64,000 nucleotides of DNA from JALYNX01 sp963724825 (GTDB lineage Bacteria; Actinomycetota; Acidimicrobiia; Spongiisociales; ZC4RG35). Position numbers and translations under genes: made by a program. Shown here in pieces: positions 35,039 through 45,462 of this stretch (position 1 is its first letter; every line of letters starts with the position of its first letter). The notes under the pieces are model-generated. The model was given only the letters and a program-made list of their open reading frames with translations. It ran no database searches and was not told where the DNA came from. The stretch spans positions 124,001 through 188,000 of the forward strand of contig CAVRWT010000021.1 in the NCBI GenBank assembly GCA_963724825.1. Reading direction: 5' to 3'.

Positions 35039-37411
35039 ATGAGCGATCAGAACATTGCCGGACGCCAGAACCTCCCCATCCCCGATCCGCAGTGGGTCGG
35101 CCTCACCACCTACGACGCCAAGGACCCGGAAACCAAATTCCCGCCGATCAGACCGGTGCGTCCACCGGCCGATGCGCCCAATGTGCTGGTAATCCTGCTC
35201 GACGACGCCGGATTCGGATCCTCCTCAGCTTTCGGCGGGCCATGCAATACCCCGAATTTCGAGCGTCTGGCCAGCGACGGTCTCAAGTACACCCGTTTCC
35301 ACACCACCGCACTGTGCTCCCCGACCCGGGCCGCTCTCCTCGGCGGTCGCAACCACCACTCGGTTGGGATGGGCGGGATCACCGAGATCGCCACCTCGGC
35401 GCCCGGATACAGCTCGATGCGGCCCAGGAACAAGGCGCCGATCGCCGAGATGCTCAAGTTGAACGGCTACTCGACGGCCCACTTCGGCAAGTGCCACGAG
35501 GTCCCGGTGTGGGAGACCAGCCCGATGGGGCCCTTCGATCGCTGGCCGAGCCCGGGCAATGGCTTCGAGCATTTCTACGGGTTCATCGGTGGTGAGACCA
35601 ACCAGTACGCACCCGGCCATCTACCAGGACACCGTGCCGGTGGAGCCAGATCGCACCCCGGAGGAGGGCTACCACTTCACCGAGGACATGACCGACCACG
35701 CCATCGACTGGGTCCGTCAGCAGAAGGCGCTGATGGCGGACAAGCCGTTCTTCGTCTACTACGCCCCCGGCGCGACCCACGCCCCTCATCACGTGCCAAC
35801 CGAGTGGAGCGACAAGTACAAGGGCAAGTTCGACGATGGCTGGGATGCGCAACGGGAGCGCACCTTCGCCAAGCAGAAGGAGTTGGGTGTGATCCCGGCC
35901 GATGCGGTGCTCACTGCCCGTCCTGCGGAGATCCCGGCGTGGGATGACATGCCCGATGACCTCAAGCCGGTTCTGGCCCGTCAGATGGAGGTCTATGCCG
36001 GCTTCATGGAGCACACCGACCACCACGTGGGTCGGCTCCTCGACGCACTGGAGGAACTCGGGGTCCTCGATGACACCCTGGTCTACTGCATGATCGGCGA
36101 CAACGGCGCTTCGGCCGAGGGCACCCCCAACGGCACGTTCAATGAGCTGCTGATGCTCAACGGTGCGTCGAGCCTCGAGACGACCGAGTTCATGGCCTCC
36201 ACGGATCGACGAGTTCGGAACTCCCTCTGCCTACAACCACTACGCGGTGGGATGGGCCCACGCCATGGACACCCCCTACCAGTGGACCAAGCAGGTGGCA
36301 TCGCACTGGGGTGGGACCCGCAACGGCACCATCGTCCGCTGGCCGAACGGGATCACAGCCAAGGGCGAGATCCGCAACCAGTTCCACCACGTGATCGACG
36401 TGGTCCCCACCATCCTCGAGGCTGCCGGGATCCCGGCGCCGTTGTTCGTCAACGGGATCCAGCAGGCGCCGCTGGAGGGTCACTCGATGACGTACTCATT
36501 CGACGACGCCGCGGCACCGGAAACTCACACCACCCAATACTTCGAGATGTTCGTCAACCGTGGCATCTACCACAACGGATGGACCGCAGTGACCCGGCAT
36601 TCGACACCGTGGGTGTTGGCACCGCTTCCGGCCGTTCGACGACGACGTCTGGGAGCTCTACGGGCCGGACGACTGGACCCAGGCCAACGATCTGGCGGCT
36701 GAGAACCCGGAGATGCTGGCCCATCTTCAACGGCTGTTCCTCATCGAGGCCGGCAAATACAACGTGCTCCCCCTCGACGACCGTCGCGTGGAGCGCTTCA
36801 ACGCCGATATCGCCGGCCGTCCGCAGCTGGTTCACGGCAATAGCCAGATCCTGTTCGGGGGCATGGGGCGTCTCACCGAGAACTCGGTGGTGGTCACGAA
36901 GAACAAGTCGTATGCGGTCACCGCCGAGATCGTGGTCCCCGAGGGCGGGGCCAGCGGAACGATCGTCGCAATGGGAGGAGCCTTTGGCGGGTGGAGCATT
37001 TATGCCAAGGACGGCAAACCGGCCCACTGTTACAACCTGTTCGGGCTGCAGCAGTTCAAGGTCTACGGCGAGGATCCCATCCCTGCCGGCCAGCATCAGG
37101 TGAGGGTCGAGTTCGCCTACGACGGGGGCGGTCTCGGCAAGGGTGGCACCTACACCCTCTATGTCGACGGATCGCAGGTCGGCGAGGGCCGGGTTGACGC
37201 ACACAGTGCCAATGCTGTTCTCCGGCGGACGAGACCACCGATGTCGGCACCGACTCGGCAACTCCGGTCACCGACGATCTCACCGCCAGGAGAGGTCCAG
37301 TTCAACGGTCGGGTCAATTGGGTCCAGATCGACCTCGGCGAAGACGCCGAGGATGCCGACCACCTGATCTCAGCAGAGGAGCGCTACCGGATCGCGATGG
37401 CCCGGCAGTAG
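35039..37411 (+). CDS. Arylsulfatase, six frameshifts
   Basis: A large type-I sulfatase of about 788 residues once single bases are skipped at 35612, 36201, 36631, 37202, 37227 and 37288. Metal motif VLVILLDDAGFGSSSAFGG, the formylglycine-forming site LCSPTRAALLGGRNHH (Cys-type CxPxR), GKCHEVPVWE, YNHYAVGWAHAMDTPYQWTK, SHWGGTRNGTIVRWP and a C-terminal beta domain (FNGRVNWVQIDLGE). It would release sulfate from an organic ester after oxidation of the cysteine by a formylglycine-generating enzyme, not seen here. No signal peptide is apparent. Confidence 0.85.
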
Positions 37412-37414
37412 TCG

Positions 37415-38692
37415 CTAACGGCTCTCCCAGCTGGTGAGACCTTCGTCTATCAGGTCCATCGCCCAGTCGACTTCCTCGGTCGTGGCCACCAGGGGCGGGA
37501 TGAACCTGATGACATTCCCGTCAGGCCCGCAGTTGATGACGATCAGATCACGGTCATAAGCGTGCTTTTCGACGTGCTGGAAGGCGGGCTTGTCCGGGGT
37601 TCGGCTCTCCCGATCGGTCACCAGTTCGACACCGGTCATCAGCCCGAGGCCGCGCACGTCTCCGATGGTGGGATGGCTCTCCGCCATCTCGTGGAAGCGC
37701 TCGAAGACCCGCTTCGAGAGCTCTCGGGCATGGGGAAGCAGCCCTTCCATGGTTTCCATCACGGCCACTGCGGCGGCGGTCGACACCGGGTTACCGCCGA
37801 AGGTGGTGCCGTGGGCGCCCACCGGCCAGTTGTCCATGACCTCGACCGACGACCCATAGGCGGAGAGGGGCAAGCCGTTGGCGATCCCCTTGCCCATGGC
37901 CATGATGTCCGGCTTGGCGTCGAAGTGGTCGGCGGCGAACCACTCGGCGGTGCGGCCGAATCCGGTCTGCACCTCGTCGTAGACCAGCATGATCCCGTTC
38001 TCGGTCGCCAGTTCCCTGAGGGCGTCGAGGAATGCCGGCGGGGCCGGGTAGTAGCCGCCTTCGCCTTGCACCGGCTCCACGAGGAAGCACGCGATGTTCT
38101 TGGGGGTGACCACGTGCTTGAAGGTCATCCGCAGTTCGTTCAAGGCGTGATCGACTGCCTCGGCCTCGGTCATCCCCCAGCGATAGGGGTGGGGGAACGG
38201 GGCCACGAACACCGACCCCAGGACCGGGTGATACCCGTCCCGGTACTTGGCGTTGGAGGTGGTGTAGCTGATCGAGCCCATGGTCCGCCCGTGGAACGCC
38301 CCGCGGAAGGCGATGACTCCCTGACGCCCGGTGGAGTACTTGGCCAGCTTCACGGCGGCTTCGACTGCCTCGGCCCCGGAGTTGGCGAAGGCAAACTTCT
38401 GGATGCCGGGCGGGGTGATCTCCCGGAGTTTCTCGGCGGCGTCGACGATGGCGTCGAAGCGGACGATGCAGCCCGAGTGCATCATGCTGTCGATCTGGCG
38501 ATGGGCGGCCTCGACGACGGCGGGATGGTTGTGACCGAGGTTGACCACCGCAGTGCCGCAGGCGAAGTCGGCCCAGCGCCGGCCTTCGATGTCGGTCACC
38601 CATATCCCTTCCGCCTTGACGGCATGGATATCGGTGTCGAAGGCGATCACGGGCGCGATCACGTCTTTGTGGCGGGTGACGAGGTCGGTCAT
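37415..38692 (-). CDS. gabT: 4-aminobutyrate aminotransferase-like class III transaminase
   Basis: A PLP enzyme of 425 residues: WADFACGTAVVNLGHNHPAV, ANSGAEAVEAAVKLAKYSTG, FRGAFHGRTMGSISYT, EPVQGEGGYYPAPPAFL, LVYDEVQTGFGRTAEWFAAD, the PLP-lysine in MAMGKGIANGLPLSAYG and TTFGGNPVSTAAA. The wording is that of GABA/omega-amino-acid transaminases converting GABA to succinate semialdehyde. It converges with the sulfatase (3-bp gap). Close relatives act on other omega-amines, so the substrate is likely but not proven. Confidence 0.87.
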   Translation of the reverse strand: MTDLVTRHKDVIAPVIAFDTDIHAVKAEGIWVTDIEGRRWADFACGTAVVNLGHNHPAVVEAAHRQIDSMMHSGCIVRFDAIVDAAEKLREITPPGIQKFAFANSGAEAVEAAVKLAKYSTGRQGVIAFRGAFHGRTMGSISYTTSNAKYRDGYHPVLGSVFVAPFPHPYRWGMTEAEAVDHALNELRMTFKHVVTPKNIACFLVEPVQGEGGYYPAPPAFLDALRELATENGIMLVYDEVQTGFGRTAEWFAADHFDAKPDIMAMGKGIANGLPLSAYGSSVEVMDNWPVGAHGTTFGGNPVSTAAAVAVMETMEGLLPHARELSKRVFERFHEMAESHPTIGDVRGLGLMTGVELVTDRESRTPDKPAFQHVEKHAYDRDLIVINCGPDGNVIRFIPPLVATTEEVDWAMDLIDEGLTSWESR

Positions 38693-38744
38693 GGGGCGCG
38701 ATGCTACCCAACGGGCCCGATATCGGGAACCCCGGACGGTGGGC

Positions 38745-40390
38745 TCACTGGCCCGTGCCGCACCCCTGGGGCCAGCGAAGGTGCTGGTCAGCGGCGATTC
38801 CGGGCAGTTCGGTGACGGTCCCGTCGGGGTGTTGGATGCTCACCGACACCTCGGTCGCGGCCCCGAGGCCGAAATGGGCTACCGGGAGGTGACCGGAGGC
38901 ATATCCGCCCCCGGCGCTGATCTCCTCACGGCCGATCTGGGTGCCGTCTTCCGTGGACACCGTGACCAGTGTGCCGACGCCTCGTCCCGGCCCGCCGATC
39001 GAGATCTCCAGCCAATGGCCGCTGTCACCGGTGTTGCGGAACATGAGCGAGGGGAGCGAGGGCTCCCACTCCACCGCGAACACGTCGAGACGCCCGTCCC
39101 GGTCGATGTCGACCACCGGGGCACCCACCCAGTACTGGTCCGAGCCCAATCCCGTGCGAGACCTCAAATGACAGGTCCTCCCCACCGAGGTTGCGGTACA
39201 CCGCGGGTGCGCTCCCATCCACGGCGGAGGCCGAGGTGACGATGTCGGGCCAGGAGTCGTTGTCGATGTCGGCGATCTCGACGTGGGGAGCCAGGGTGGG
39301 AAGCGGGGTCATACCCGGCCGCCTCGGTTACGTCCTCGAATCCGTCGTCCGTGTTGAGGAAGACCCGCACCGGGATCTCGGAGTCGAACTCAACCGTCGC
39401 CCGGTAATGCTGGCCGACGACGAGGTCGGGCCTCCCGTCCTTGTTGAGATCACCGATCGCCACCCCGGCTGCGTCGTCCTCGATGCCGACGGGGATCGCC
39501 GCGTAGTCGGCAGGGGTCACGTCCTCGAAGGAGAGATCCCCCTGGTTGAGGAAGACCGCGGTGGAGGTGGCGAGGTCGGGGAGGCCATCGCCGTCGAGGT
39601 CTCCGGCGGCGGCACTGAGGGCGAAGACCCCTTCCAGACCGGAGCCCTCGGTCACGTCGGTGAACTCGAGCGAGCCCTGATTGTGGAGGAGCAGTCCACC
39701 GGTCTCACCCGAGTTGTCTTCGGAGATGTAGACATCGAGCAGGCCGTCGCCGTCGAAGTCGGCCACCGCCGGGGTGCGCCCCCGGAAGTCGGGGGGAAGG
39801 ATCTCGCTGTGAGGCTGCAGGGTCCCGTCGACGTTCTCGAAGAGTCGGCTCGGGGTCTCCGAATCCGCGGAGCGCCCGGCGTGACGGATCATGAGGAGGT
39901 CCTCGTCACCGTCGGCGTCGAAATCGGCAAACACCGCCCCCGAGGTGCGTCCCAGCTCGGTGCTCCACCCATCCACCGGCTCCAACTCGGGAGTGCTGAG
40001 CAGCAACTGGTCGGGGCGGGGGCCGTCGGCTCCCCGCACCTGATAGTCCTCGATCTCGCGGTCGGCGAAGGTCCCGAACACCAGGTCGGGATAACCGTCG
40101 CCGTTGGGATCCCCGAAGGCGCCGGTGTGGCCGTACATCCCGATCAGGGGCTCGACCAGACCCATCTCCTCGGTGACGTCGGCGAACTCGATCGGTCCCG
40201 GGGTTCCTGCGGTGGGCGCCGTCCAACAGGTCAGCTCGCCCGCAGGTGCGGCCGTGGTACTCCCGGGGCTGGCCGCCAGGGTGGTGGCGGTGGTGGCACC
40301 AGGCTCGGTGGTTTCGGTTCCCGGGGTTCCGGTTGCGGTGCAGGCGGCGAGGAGGACTACGACCAGCGGGGCCGCCAGATTCCGACTCAT
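38745..40390 (-). CDS. FG-GAP/ASPIC-UnbV lipoprotein, two frameshifts
   Basis: The product has a lipoprotein signal (LAAPLVVVLLAAC), a Thr/Ala/Pro stalk and repeated Ca2+-binding propeller loops such as DPNGDGYPDLVFG, DFDADGDEDLLM, DFDGDGLLDVYIS, DLDGDGLPDLATS and DLNKDGRPDLVVG. Skipping single bases at 39313 and 39144 adds IADIDNDSWPDIVT, DIDRDGRLDVFAV and an ASPIC/UnbV domain (HWLEISIGGPGRGVG, GHLPVAHFGLG). About 547 residues. Such extracellular beta-propellers bind calcium and surface ligands. It overlaps the next propeller lipoprotein by four bases. Confidence 0.8.
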
Positions 40391-41757
40391 ACGCCTTCGA
40401 TTACTACCAACACCGGGTTGCCGAAACCGGAGTCGTCGTCCAGGGGCGAGGCGTTCACGCCGAGGATGAGCCGGCCCTCGTCGTAAACCACCGAGTAGCT
40501 GCCTCCGGGGAGCAGACCCAGCTCGTCGGCGAAGGAATCGACCAGAGAGGTCAGGTCGACGATCTCGCCGGTGGAGGTGTCCATCGAGCGCACCGGGGCT
40601 CCGATCTCCCAGGCTCCACCGTGGGCGTCGGGCATCCAGAAGATGTGCGAGCCATCGGGTGTCATCCCGATCGAGGTGACGCTGGCGCCGGGATCTCCCA
40701 GCTCGGTCAAGGTCCCATCAGGGGAAATGGAGAAGAGGCCGGGCTCGTCATCTGCCGCCCCGTAGACCGTGCCGTCGGGGGCAGGCCGGGTCACCGACCG
40801 CAGCCACCAGCCGGGAAGAGTCACCTCGAGGTCGGTGAACTCCCCGGTGGCTGGGTCGAGCGCTGCCAGCGAGTTGTCGCCGATCGAGTAGAAGACGTTG
40901 CCGCTCACCGGGTCGATTCCCAGGGCGCGGAAGCCCTCCTGACGGGGATCGTCCACCTGGGTGAGGGTCGCCCGGGTCGAAGTGTCGTAGACGGTGAGCA
41001 CCCCGCGGTCGGTGTCCTCGGATTCGACATCCACCGAGCCCGCAACCAGGGTCCTCCCATCGCCTGACATGGTCATGGTGGGGTTGCCGTACTCCCCGGC
41101 GAAGGCGCCCCGGTCCGAGATCGTCTCGGCGGCGGGATCGATCTCCAGCAGGCGGTCGCCCTCGTATCCGTTGGCGTACTCCAGGTCGTCCCGGGTCCCC
41201 CAGTAGGTGGCGGCCCAGACCGATCCGCACGCGTCCTGCACCATCGGGGCATGGACCTTCCCGTAGCCGAACGAACCAGCTTCGTGGGGCACCACGGAGA
41301 GGACATCCCCGACCCGGGTCAGGGTGCGCGACGCTTCGTCGTAGAGGAAGAAGTAGGAGTTGGCGTCGATCCCGAGATGGTCGCCAACGGCCGATAGGTG
41401 GCGGCCGTCGCCGAGGGCGATCCCCTGCCCCCATTGGGTCCACAGCCCTTCGGTCGGCCCGGGAAGTGGGTACTCGGCGGCATAGACCTCGATCCCGTCT
41501 TCGGAGGAGATTTGCTCCAGGGTGACGGTGCCATCGTCACGCCAGGCGACGCCGTCGGAGGGCGCTTCGCAGCCCTCGACCGGGGCGGTGGTGGTCGGTC
41601 CGGCTTCGGAGGTGCTGGTGGCGCGTAACCGGGTCGCCGGCGGAGGCGACGGTGGGGTCGGGGGCTGCCACTCGGTTCGGCGGTGCACGCCAGCAAACAG
41701 CCCATCGAGACCAGAGATCGCCAACTGGAACAACCGACCGCTGCGCGCGCTTGCCAC
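40387..41757 (-). CDS. Beta-propeller lipoprotein, N-terminal frameshifts
   Basis: The main frame codes a six- to seven-bladed beta-propeller (GIALGDGRHLSAVGDHLGID, GYEGDRLLEIDPAAETISDR, GIDPVSGNVFYSIGDNSLAA, GSHIFWMPDAHGGAWEIGAP). The N-terminus becomes a lipoprotein only if one base is skipped at 41706, 41669 and 41620: LAISGLMGCLLAC with a Cys, then AAPDPTVASAGDP and a Thr-rich stalk. It is cotranscribed with the FG-GAP gene downstream. The propeller resembles quinoprotein or NHL types, but no catalytic residues can be named. Confidence 0.68.
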   Translation of the reverse strand: MASARSGRLFQLAISGLDGLFAGVHRRTEWQPPTPPSPPPATRLRATSTSEAGPTTTAPVEGCEAPSDGVAWRDDGTVTLEQISSEDGIEVYAAEYPLPGPTEGLWTQWGQGIALGDGRHLSAVGDHLGIDANSYFFLYDEASRTLTRVGDVLSVVPHEAGSFGYGKVHAPMVQDACGSVWAATYWGTRDDLEYANGYEGDRLLEIDPAAETISDRGAFAGEYGNPTMTMSGDGRTLVAGSVDVESEDTDRGVLTVYDTSTRATLTQVDDPRQEGFRALGIDPVSGNVFYSIGDNSLAALDPATGEFTDLEVTLPGWWLRSVTRPAPDGTVYGAADDEPGLFSISPDGTLTELGDPGASVTSIGMTPDGSHIFWMPDAHGGAWEIGAPVRSMDTSTGEIVDLTSLVDSFADELGLLPGGSYSVVYDEGRLILGVNASPLDDDSGFGNPVLVVIEGV

Positions 41758-41801
41758 CCTTCTCCGCGGTCAGAGTGTACTTACAGTGAAATCGGGGGCG
41801 G

Positions 41802-42329
41802 CTAGGCGTCCCGGTACTTGAGCCCGAGGTAGATCCCGGCGACGGCGTCGACCAGGAGCATCACGGCGAAGAGAATGATCAGCAGGTCGACGGTGAACTG
41901 GGCGTTGAACAGCACCAGCAAGCCGATGATGATGCTCACCGCACCGAACACACCGGCACCGAGGCCGCCTCCACGGAAGGCGCCGACGAAGCCGGCGATG
42001 CCGATCACGATTCCCATCACTCCGAGGAAGACACCGAAGGCCCCTTTGAGGAAGTTGGTGCTGTCCTGGGGGTTCATGAGGACCACGATCCCGGCGATCA
42101 TCCCCAGGAGCCCGATGGCGACCTTCCACCCCCAATCACTGCTGTCGATGAACACCGAGAACACCATGAAGGCACCGTGGATCAGCCACCACAGGCCGAG
42201 GATGACAACAACCAATGTGAGGGCCTCTTCCCCGCGGATGAGGAGGATGATCCCGAAAATGGCGGCGGTGATGCCGCCGAGGAGGAACGCGTAGTTGACC
42301 GATCGTTCCGGGGACGCCGTCATAGCCAT
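41802..42329 (-). CDS. HdeD/DUF308-family membrane protein
   Basis: A 175-residue protein with six hydrophobic helices in three similar pairs (FLLGGITAAIFGIILLIRGE, VAIGLLGMIAGIVVLMNP, AVSIIIGLLVLFNAQ). This matches the HdeD/DUF308 family, linked in E. coli to acid resistance at high cell density; the actinobacterial role is unknown. ATG 42329 has AAGGAG eight bases upstream, better than TTG 42338. It is divergent from allB across an inverted repeat. Confidence 0.8.
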   Translation of the reverse strand: MAMTASPERSVNYAFLLGGITAAIFGIILLIRGEEALTLVVVILGLWWLIHGAFMVFSVFIDSSDWGWKVAIGLLGMIAGIVVLMNPQDSTNFLKGAFGVFLGVMGIVIGIAGFVGAFRGGGLGAGVFGAVSIIIGLLVLFNAQFTVDLLIILFAVMLLVDAVAGIYLGLKYRDA

Positions 42330-42349
42330 CTTCAACACTCCTTATAGGC

Positions 42350-42395
42350 CCGTTGCGAGCAAGCCAAAGATACATCGCCGGGGTGCTCGCAACGG
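42350..42395. promoter_or_regulatory. Perfect 12-bp inverted repeat in the hdeD-allB divergent region
   Basis: CCGTTGCGAGCA (42350-42361) is repeated in inverse as TGCTCGCAACGG (42384-42395), 22 bases apart. Each arm itself contains the near-palindrome TTGC-GA-GCA. It lies 21 bases before the hdeD start and 19 before allB, so a hairpin terminator makes no sense; an operator for a dimeric or tetrameric repressor is more likely. Confidence 0.55.
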
Positions 42396-42413
42396 CGGAT
42401 CGATTAGGTTCGG

Positions 42414-43727
42414 ATGGTGCCTTCCTTGCGCAGCCGGCGTGTCGTCCTGCCGGATGGGGTGCGCCCGGCCACGGTCCGCCACGAGAACGGTGTGATCGTC
42501 GAGGTCGGAGATGGCCCCGCCGATGAGGATTTCGGGGATCTGGTGGTCATGCCCGGCCTGGTCGATTCCCACGTCCATGTGAACGACCCGGGACGCTCGG
42601 ATTGGGAGGGTTTCCCCACCGCGACCAGGGCCGCGGCGGCCGGGGGCACCACGACCATCGTCGACATGCCGCTGAACTCGATCCCGCCAACCGTGGACCC
42701 CGAGGCGCTTGCGTCGAAACGGGCCGCGGCCCAAGGTGCGATCGCCGTGGACGTCGCCTTCTGGGGCGGTCTGATCCCCGGCTCCGAGCCCTGGCTCGAT
42801 GATCTGGTCAAAGCAGGGGTCTGTGGGTTCAAGTCGTTCCTGGTCGACTCCGGGGTCCCCGAGTTCCCCCCGATGACCGTTGACGGGCTGGAGGCCGCCC
42901 TTCCCACCCTGGCCCGACTCGGGGTCCCGCTCTTGCTCCACGCCGAGGATCCGGCCCGGCTCCATCCGATCACCGGCGATCCCCGCAGCTACGCCCGTTA
43001 TCTCGAATCGCGGCCCGCGGAGTGCGAGGCGGAGGCGATCGAGGTGGCGGTGTCCCTGGGCCGGGAATCCGGTGGTCAGATCCACATCCTCCATGTCTCT
43101 TCTGCCGATGCCGCCGATGTGCTGCGCACCGCGGGACCGGGGATCAGCGCCGAGACCTGTCCCCACTACCTCACCTTCACCGCCGAGCAGATCGAGAGCG
43201 GCGCCACCGAGTTCAAGTGTGCCCCGCCGATCCGGGGCACCGCCCACCGCGAAGCGCTCTGGGAAGCCCTGGGCGACGGAACCCTGGCCATGATCGTCTC
43301 CGACCACTCACCCTCGCCGCCCGATCTCAAGCAGGTGGAGAGCGGGGACTTCGGCGCCGCCTGGGGTGGCATCAGCTCGTTGCAGATCAGGCTTCAGGCC
43401 ACCTGGACCGAGGCCAGCCAACGGGGCTTCGGCTTCGATCGGCTCACCGAGTGGCTTTCCACCGCCCCGGCCCATCTCGCCGGTCTCGCCGGAAAAGGCG
43501 CCATCGACATCGGAAAGGACGCCGACTTCGTGGTCTGGGACCCTGACGGTGTCGCCGATGTGGTCGGCGCCGGGCTCGAGCACCGCCATCCCCTGACCCC
43601 ATACGAGGGGATGCGGCTTCGGGGCAAAGTGGAGAAGGTGATCCTGGGCGGGCAGACTCTGTTCACCCCGGCGACAGGAGTCATCGGGGTTGGTGGCAGG
43701 ATGCTGGAGCGAACATGGTCGACCTGA
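42414..43727 (+). CDS. allB: Allantoinase
   Basis: A dinuclear-metal cyclic amidohydrolase that opens allantoin to allantoate. The 437-residue protein has PGLVDSHVHVNDPGRSDWEG (HxH ligands), AFWGGLIPGSEPWLDDL, the carboxylated lysine in GVCGFKSFLVDSGVPEFPP, LLLHAEDP, ILHVSSADAADVLR and VSDHSPSPPDLKQ. Residue wording favours allantoinase over dihydropyrimidinase. It opens a purine-degradation operon: its last 13 bases overlap the allantoicase start. Confidence 0.93.
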   Translation: MVPSLRSRRVVLPDGVRPATVRHENGVIVEVGDGPADEDFGDLVVMPGLVDSHVHVNDPGRSDWEGFPTATRAAAAGGTTTIVDMPLNSIPPTVDPEALASKRAAAQGAIAVDVAFWGGLIPGSEPWLDDLVKAGVCGFKSFLVDSGVPEFPPMTVDGLEAALPTLARLGVPLLLHAEDPARLHPITGDPRSYARYLESRPAECEAEAIEVAVSLGRESGGQIHILHVSSADAADVLRTAGPGISAETCPHYLTFTAEQIESGATEFKCAPPIRGTAHREALWEALGDGTLAMIVSDHSPSPPDLKQVESGDFGAAWGGISSLQIRLQATWTEASQRGFGFDRLTEWLSTAPAHLAGLAGKGAIDIGKDADFVVWDPDGVADVVGAGLEHRHPLTPYEGMRLRGKVEKVILGGQTLFTPATGVIGVGGRMLERTWST

Positions 43728-45146
43728 TCTCGAGTGCGGTCGGAGGGCGGATCGTCGCCTGCAACGACGAGTTCTTTGCACCCGCCTCGAATCTGATCTC
43801 CCTCGCCGACCCGATCTCCAACTCCGAGTACACCGATCGCGGGAAGTGGATGGATGGCTGGGAGACCAGGCGCCGGCGAGATCCGGGGCACGACTGGTGT
43901 GTCATCGGCCTCGGAGTCCCAGGAAGGGTCGAGCAGGTCACCGTCGACACTTCCTTCTTCACCGGCAACTACGCCGAATCGTTCTCGCTCGAAGGTTGCG
44001 GTGAGGACGACGAAGGCCAACTGGAGACTGCCGAATGGGAGGAACTTCTGCCCCAAACTGCCCTCTCGGGCGACTCCCGGGCATCGTTCACTGTGGCCGA
44101 CCCACATCGGTTCACCTATCTCCGGCTCAACATCTTTCCCGATGGGGGCGTGGCCCGGCTCCGGGTCGAGGGCACCCCGATCCCCTCCCGCTCCCAGGTC
44201 TGCCCTGACGGGGAACCGGTCGATCTGGCCTCGATGCTGGTTGGCGGTGAGGCGATCAACGCCTCGGATGTCCACTATTCGCCACCTTCCAACCTGCTCC
44301 GGCCCACCGAGCCGGCCGGCATGTGGGACGGCTGGGAGACCAAGCGCCGGCGGGGCCCGGGCAACGACTGGGTGGAGTTGCGTCTCGGGATGCCGGGGCT
44401 GGTGGAGGCGGTGGTGATCGACACCCGGCATTTCAAGGGCAACGCACCGGGTTGGGTTTCGATCTCCGTGTCCGAAGACGGATCGTCGTGGTCCATGGTC
44501 CTGGATCGGGTTGCCGTCGGTCCCCATGAGGTGGCCAATCTCGATCTTCCCGAGCCGACCCACAGCGCCTACCTTCGGGTCGACATCCACCCCGACGGTG
44601 GACTCGCTCGGATCAGGGCCCTGGGCCATCCCGACAGTCAGGCAGCGGTCGAGAAACGCCTCTCCTATCTCAACGCGCTCACGGCACAGGCGGCGAGACG
44701 CTTCTTCAGACACGCCTGCGCATCTGGCGTCTGGGCCGGCTCGATGTTGGCCTCGCGCCCCTATCCCGGTTCGCTGGAAGTGCACGCCGCCGCCGAATCC
44801 GCCTTCGACCAACTCACCGAGACCGACTGGTTGGAGGCCTTCGCCGGGCACCCACGGATCGGGGAGCGTGGGGACCAGACCGCCAACCAGGAACAGTCCG
44901 GCGCCGTCCGATGCCGGGACCGACACCCTGGCCGCCATCGCCGAGGCGAATCGTCGCTATGAGGAACGGTTCGGTTTCACCTATATCGTCTACGCCACCG
45001 GGAAGACGGCGGAGGAAATGCTGGCGATCGCTCAGAGGCGGCTCGAAAACGACAGGGGGCAGGAGATCGAGAACGCCTCCCGGGAGCAGCGGTCGATCAC
45101 GACGACCAGACTCCGCAGAATGTTGTGTGAAGGAGACCAGAAGTGA
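43715..45146 (+). CDS. Allantoicase fused to OHCU decarboxylase, one frameshift
   Basis: Residues 1-310 hold two allantoicase repeats: IVACNDEFFAPASNLI with WMDGWETRRRRDPGHDW, and NASDVHYSPPSNLLRP with MWDGWETKRRRGPGNDW. After a short link comes a UraD domain: YPGSLEVHAAAESAFDQL, FAGHPRIGER with catalytic His, then past one extra base at 44906, NRRYEERFGFTYIVYATGKT and REQRSITTTRLRRML. The protein of 476 residues would hydrolyse allantoate to ureidoglycolate and urea and also decarboxylate OHCU to (S)-allantoin. It overlaps uraH. Confidence 0.88.
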
Positions 45147-45460
45147 CCTCTGTCAGTACCCATGTTCTCGACACCGCCAGCGGTGAGCCGGTGGAGGGGG
45201 TCACCGTGACCATCGAGCGTTCCCTCGACGGCCACTGGCAGCACATGTCCGATGGGGTCACCGATGTCAACGGGCGGATCGTGATGCTTGCAGGGGCCGT
45301 TTTCAGCGGGGTCTACCGGCTGGTCTTCGAGACCGGTGATGCCGGCAACCCCTTCTACCCCCAGGTCCACGTCGTGGTGGACCTCGATGAAGACCAGGAC
45401 CACTATCACATACCGCTCTTGATCAGCCCTTACGGGTACACCACCTACCGGGGTAGCTGA
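45143..45460 (+). CDS. uraH: 5-hydroxyisourate hydrolase (transthyretin-like)
   Basis: The 105-residue protein begins TSVSTHVLDTASGEPVEGV with the catalytic His, has NGRIVMLAG and PFYPQVHVVV and ends in the family's diagnostic YRGS tetrapeptide. It hydrolyses 5-hydroxyisourate, the product of urate oxidase, to OHCU, the substrate of the decarboxylase domain encoded just upstream. GTG 45143 overlaps the previous stop; urate oxidase follows after two bases. Confidence 0.95.
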   Translation: MTSVSTHVLDTASGEPVEGVTVTIERSLDGHWQHMSDGVTDVNGRIVMLAGAVFSGVYRLVFETGDAGNPFYPQVHVVVDLDEDQDHYHIPLLISPYGYTTYRGS

Positions 45461-45462
45461 GA

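Noticed and set aside
26986..37411. Cluster of true pseudogenes (lnt, acsA, sulfatase)
   Set aside because: No in-frame stops or large deletions once single bases are skipped, and all active-site motifs remain, apart from the Lnt Cys-to-Ser change that may be ancestral; decay would leave other damage.
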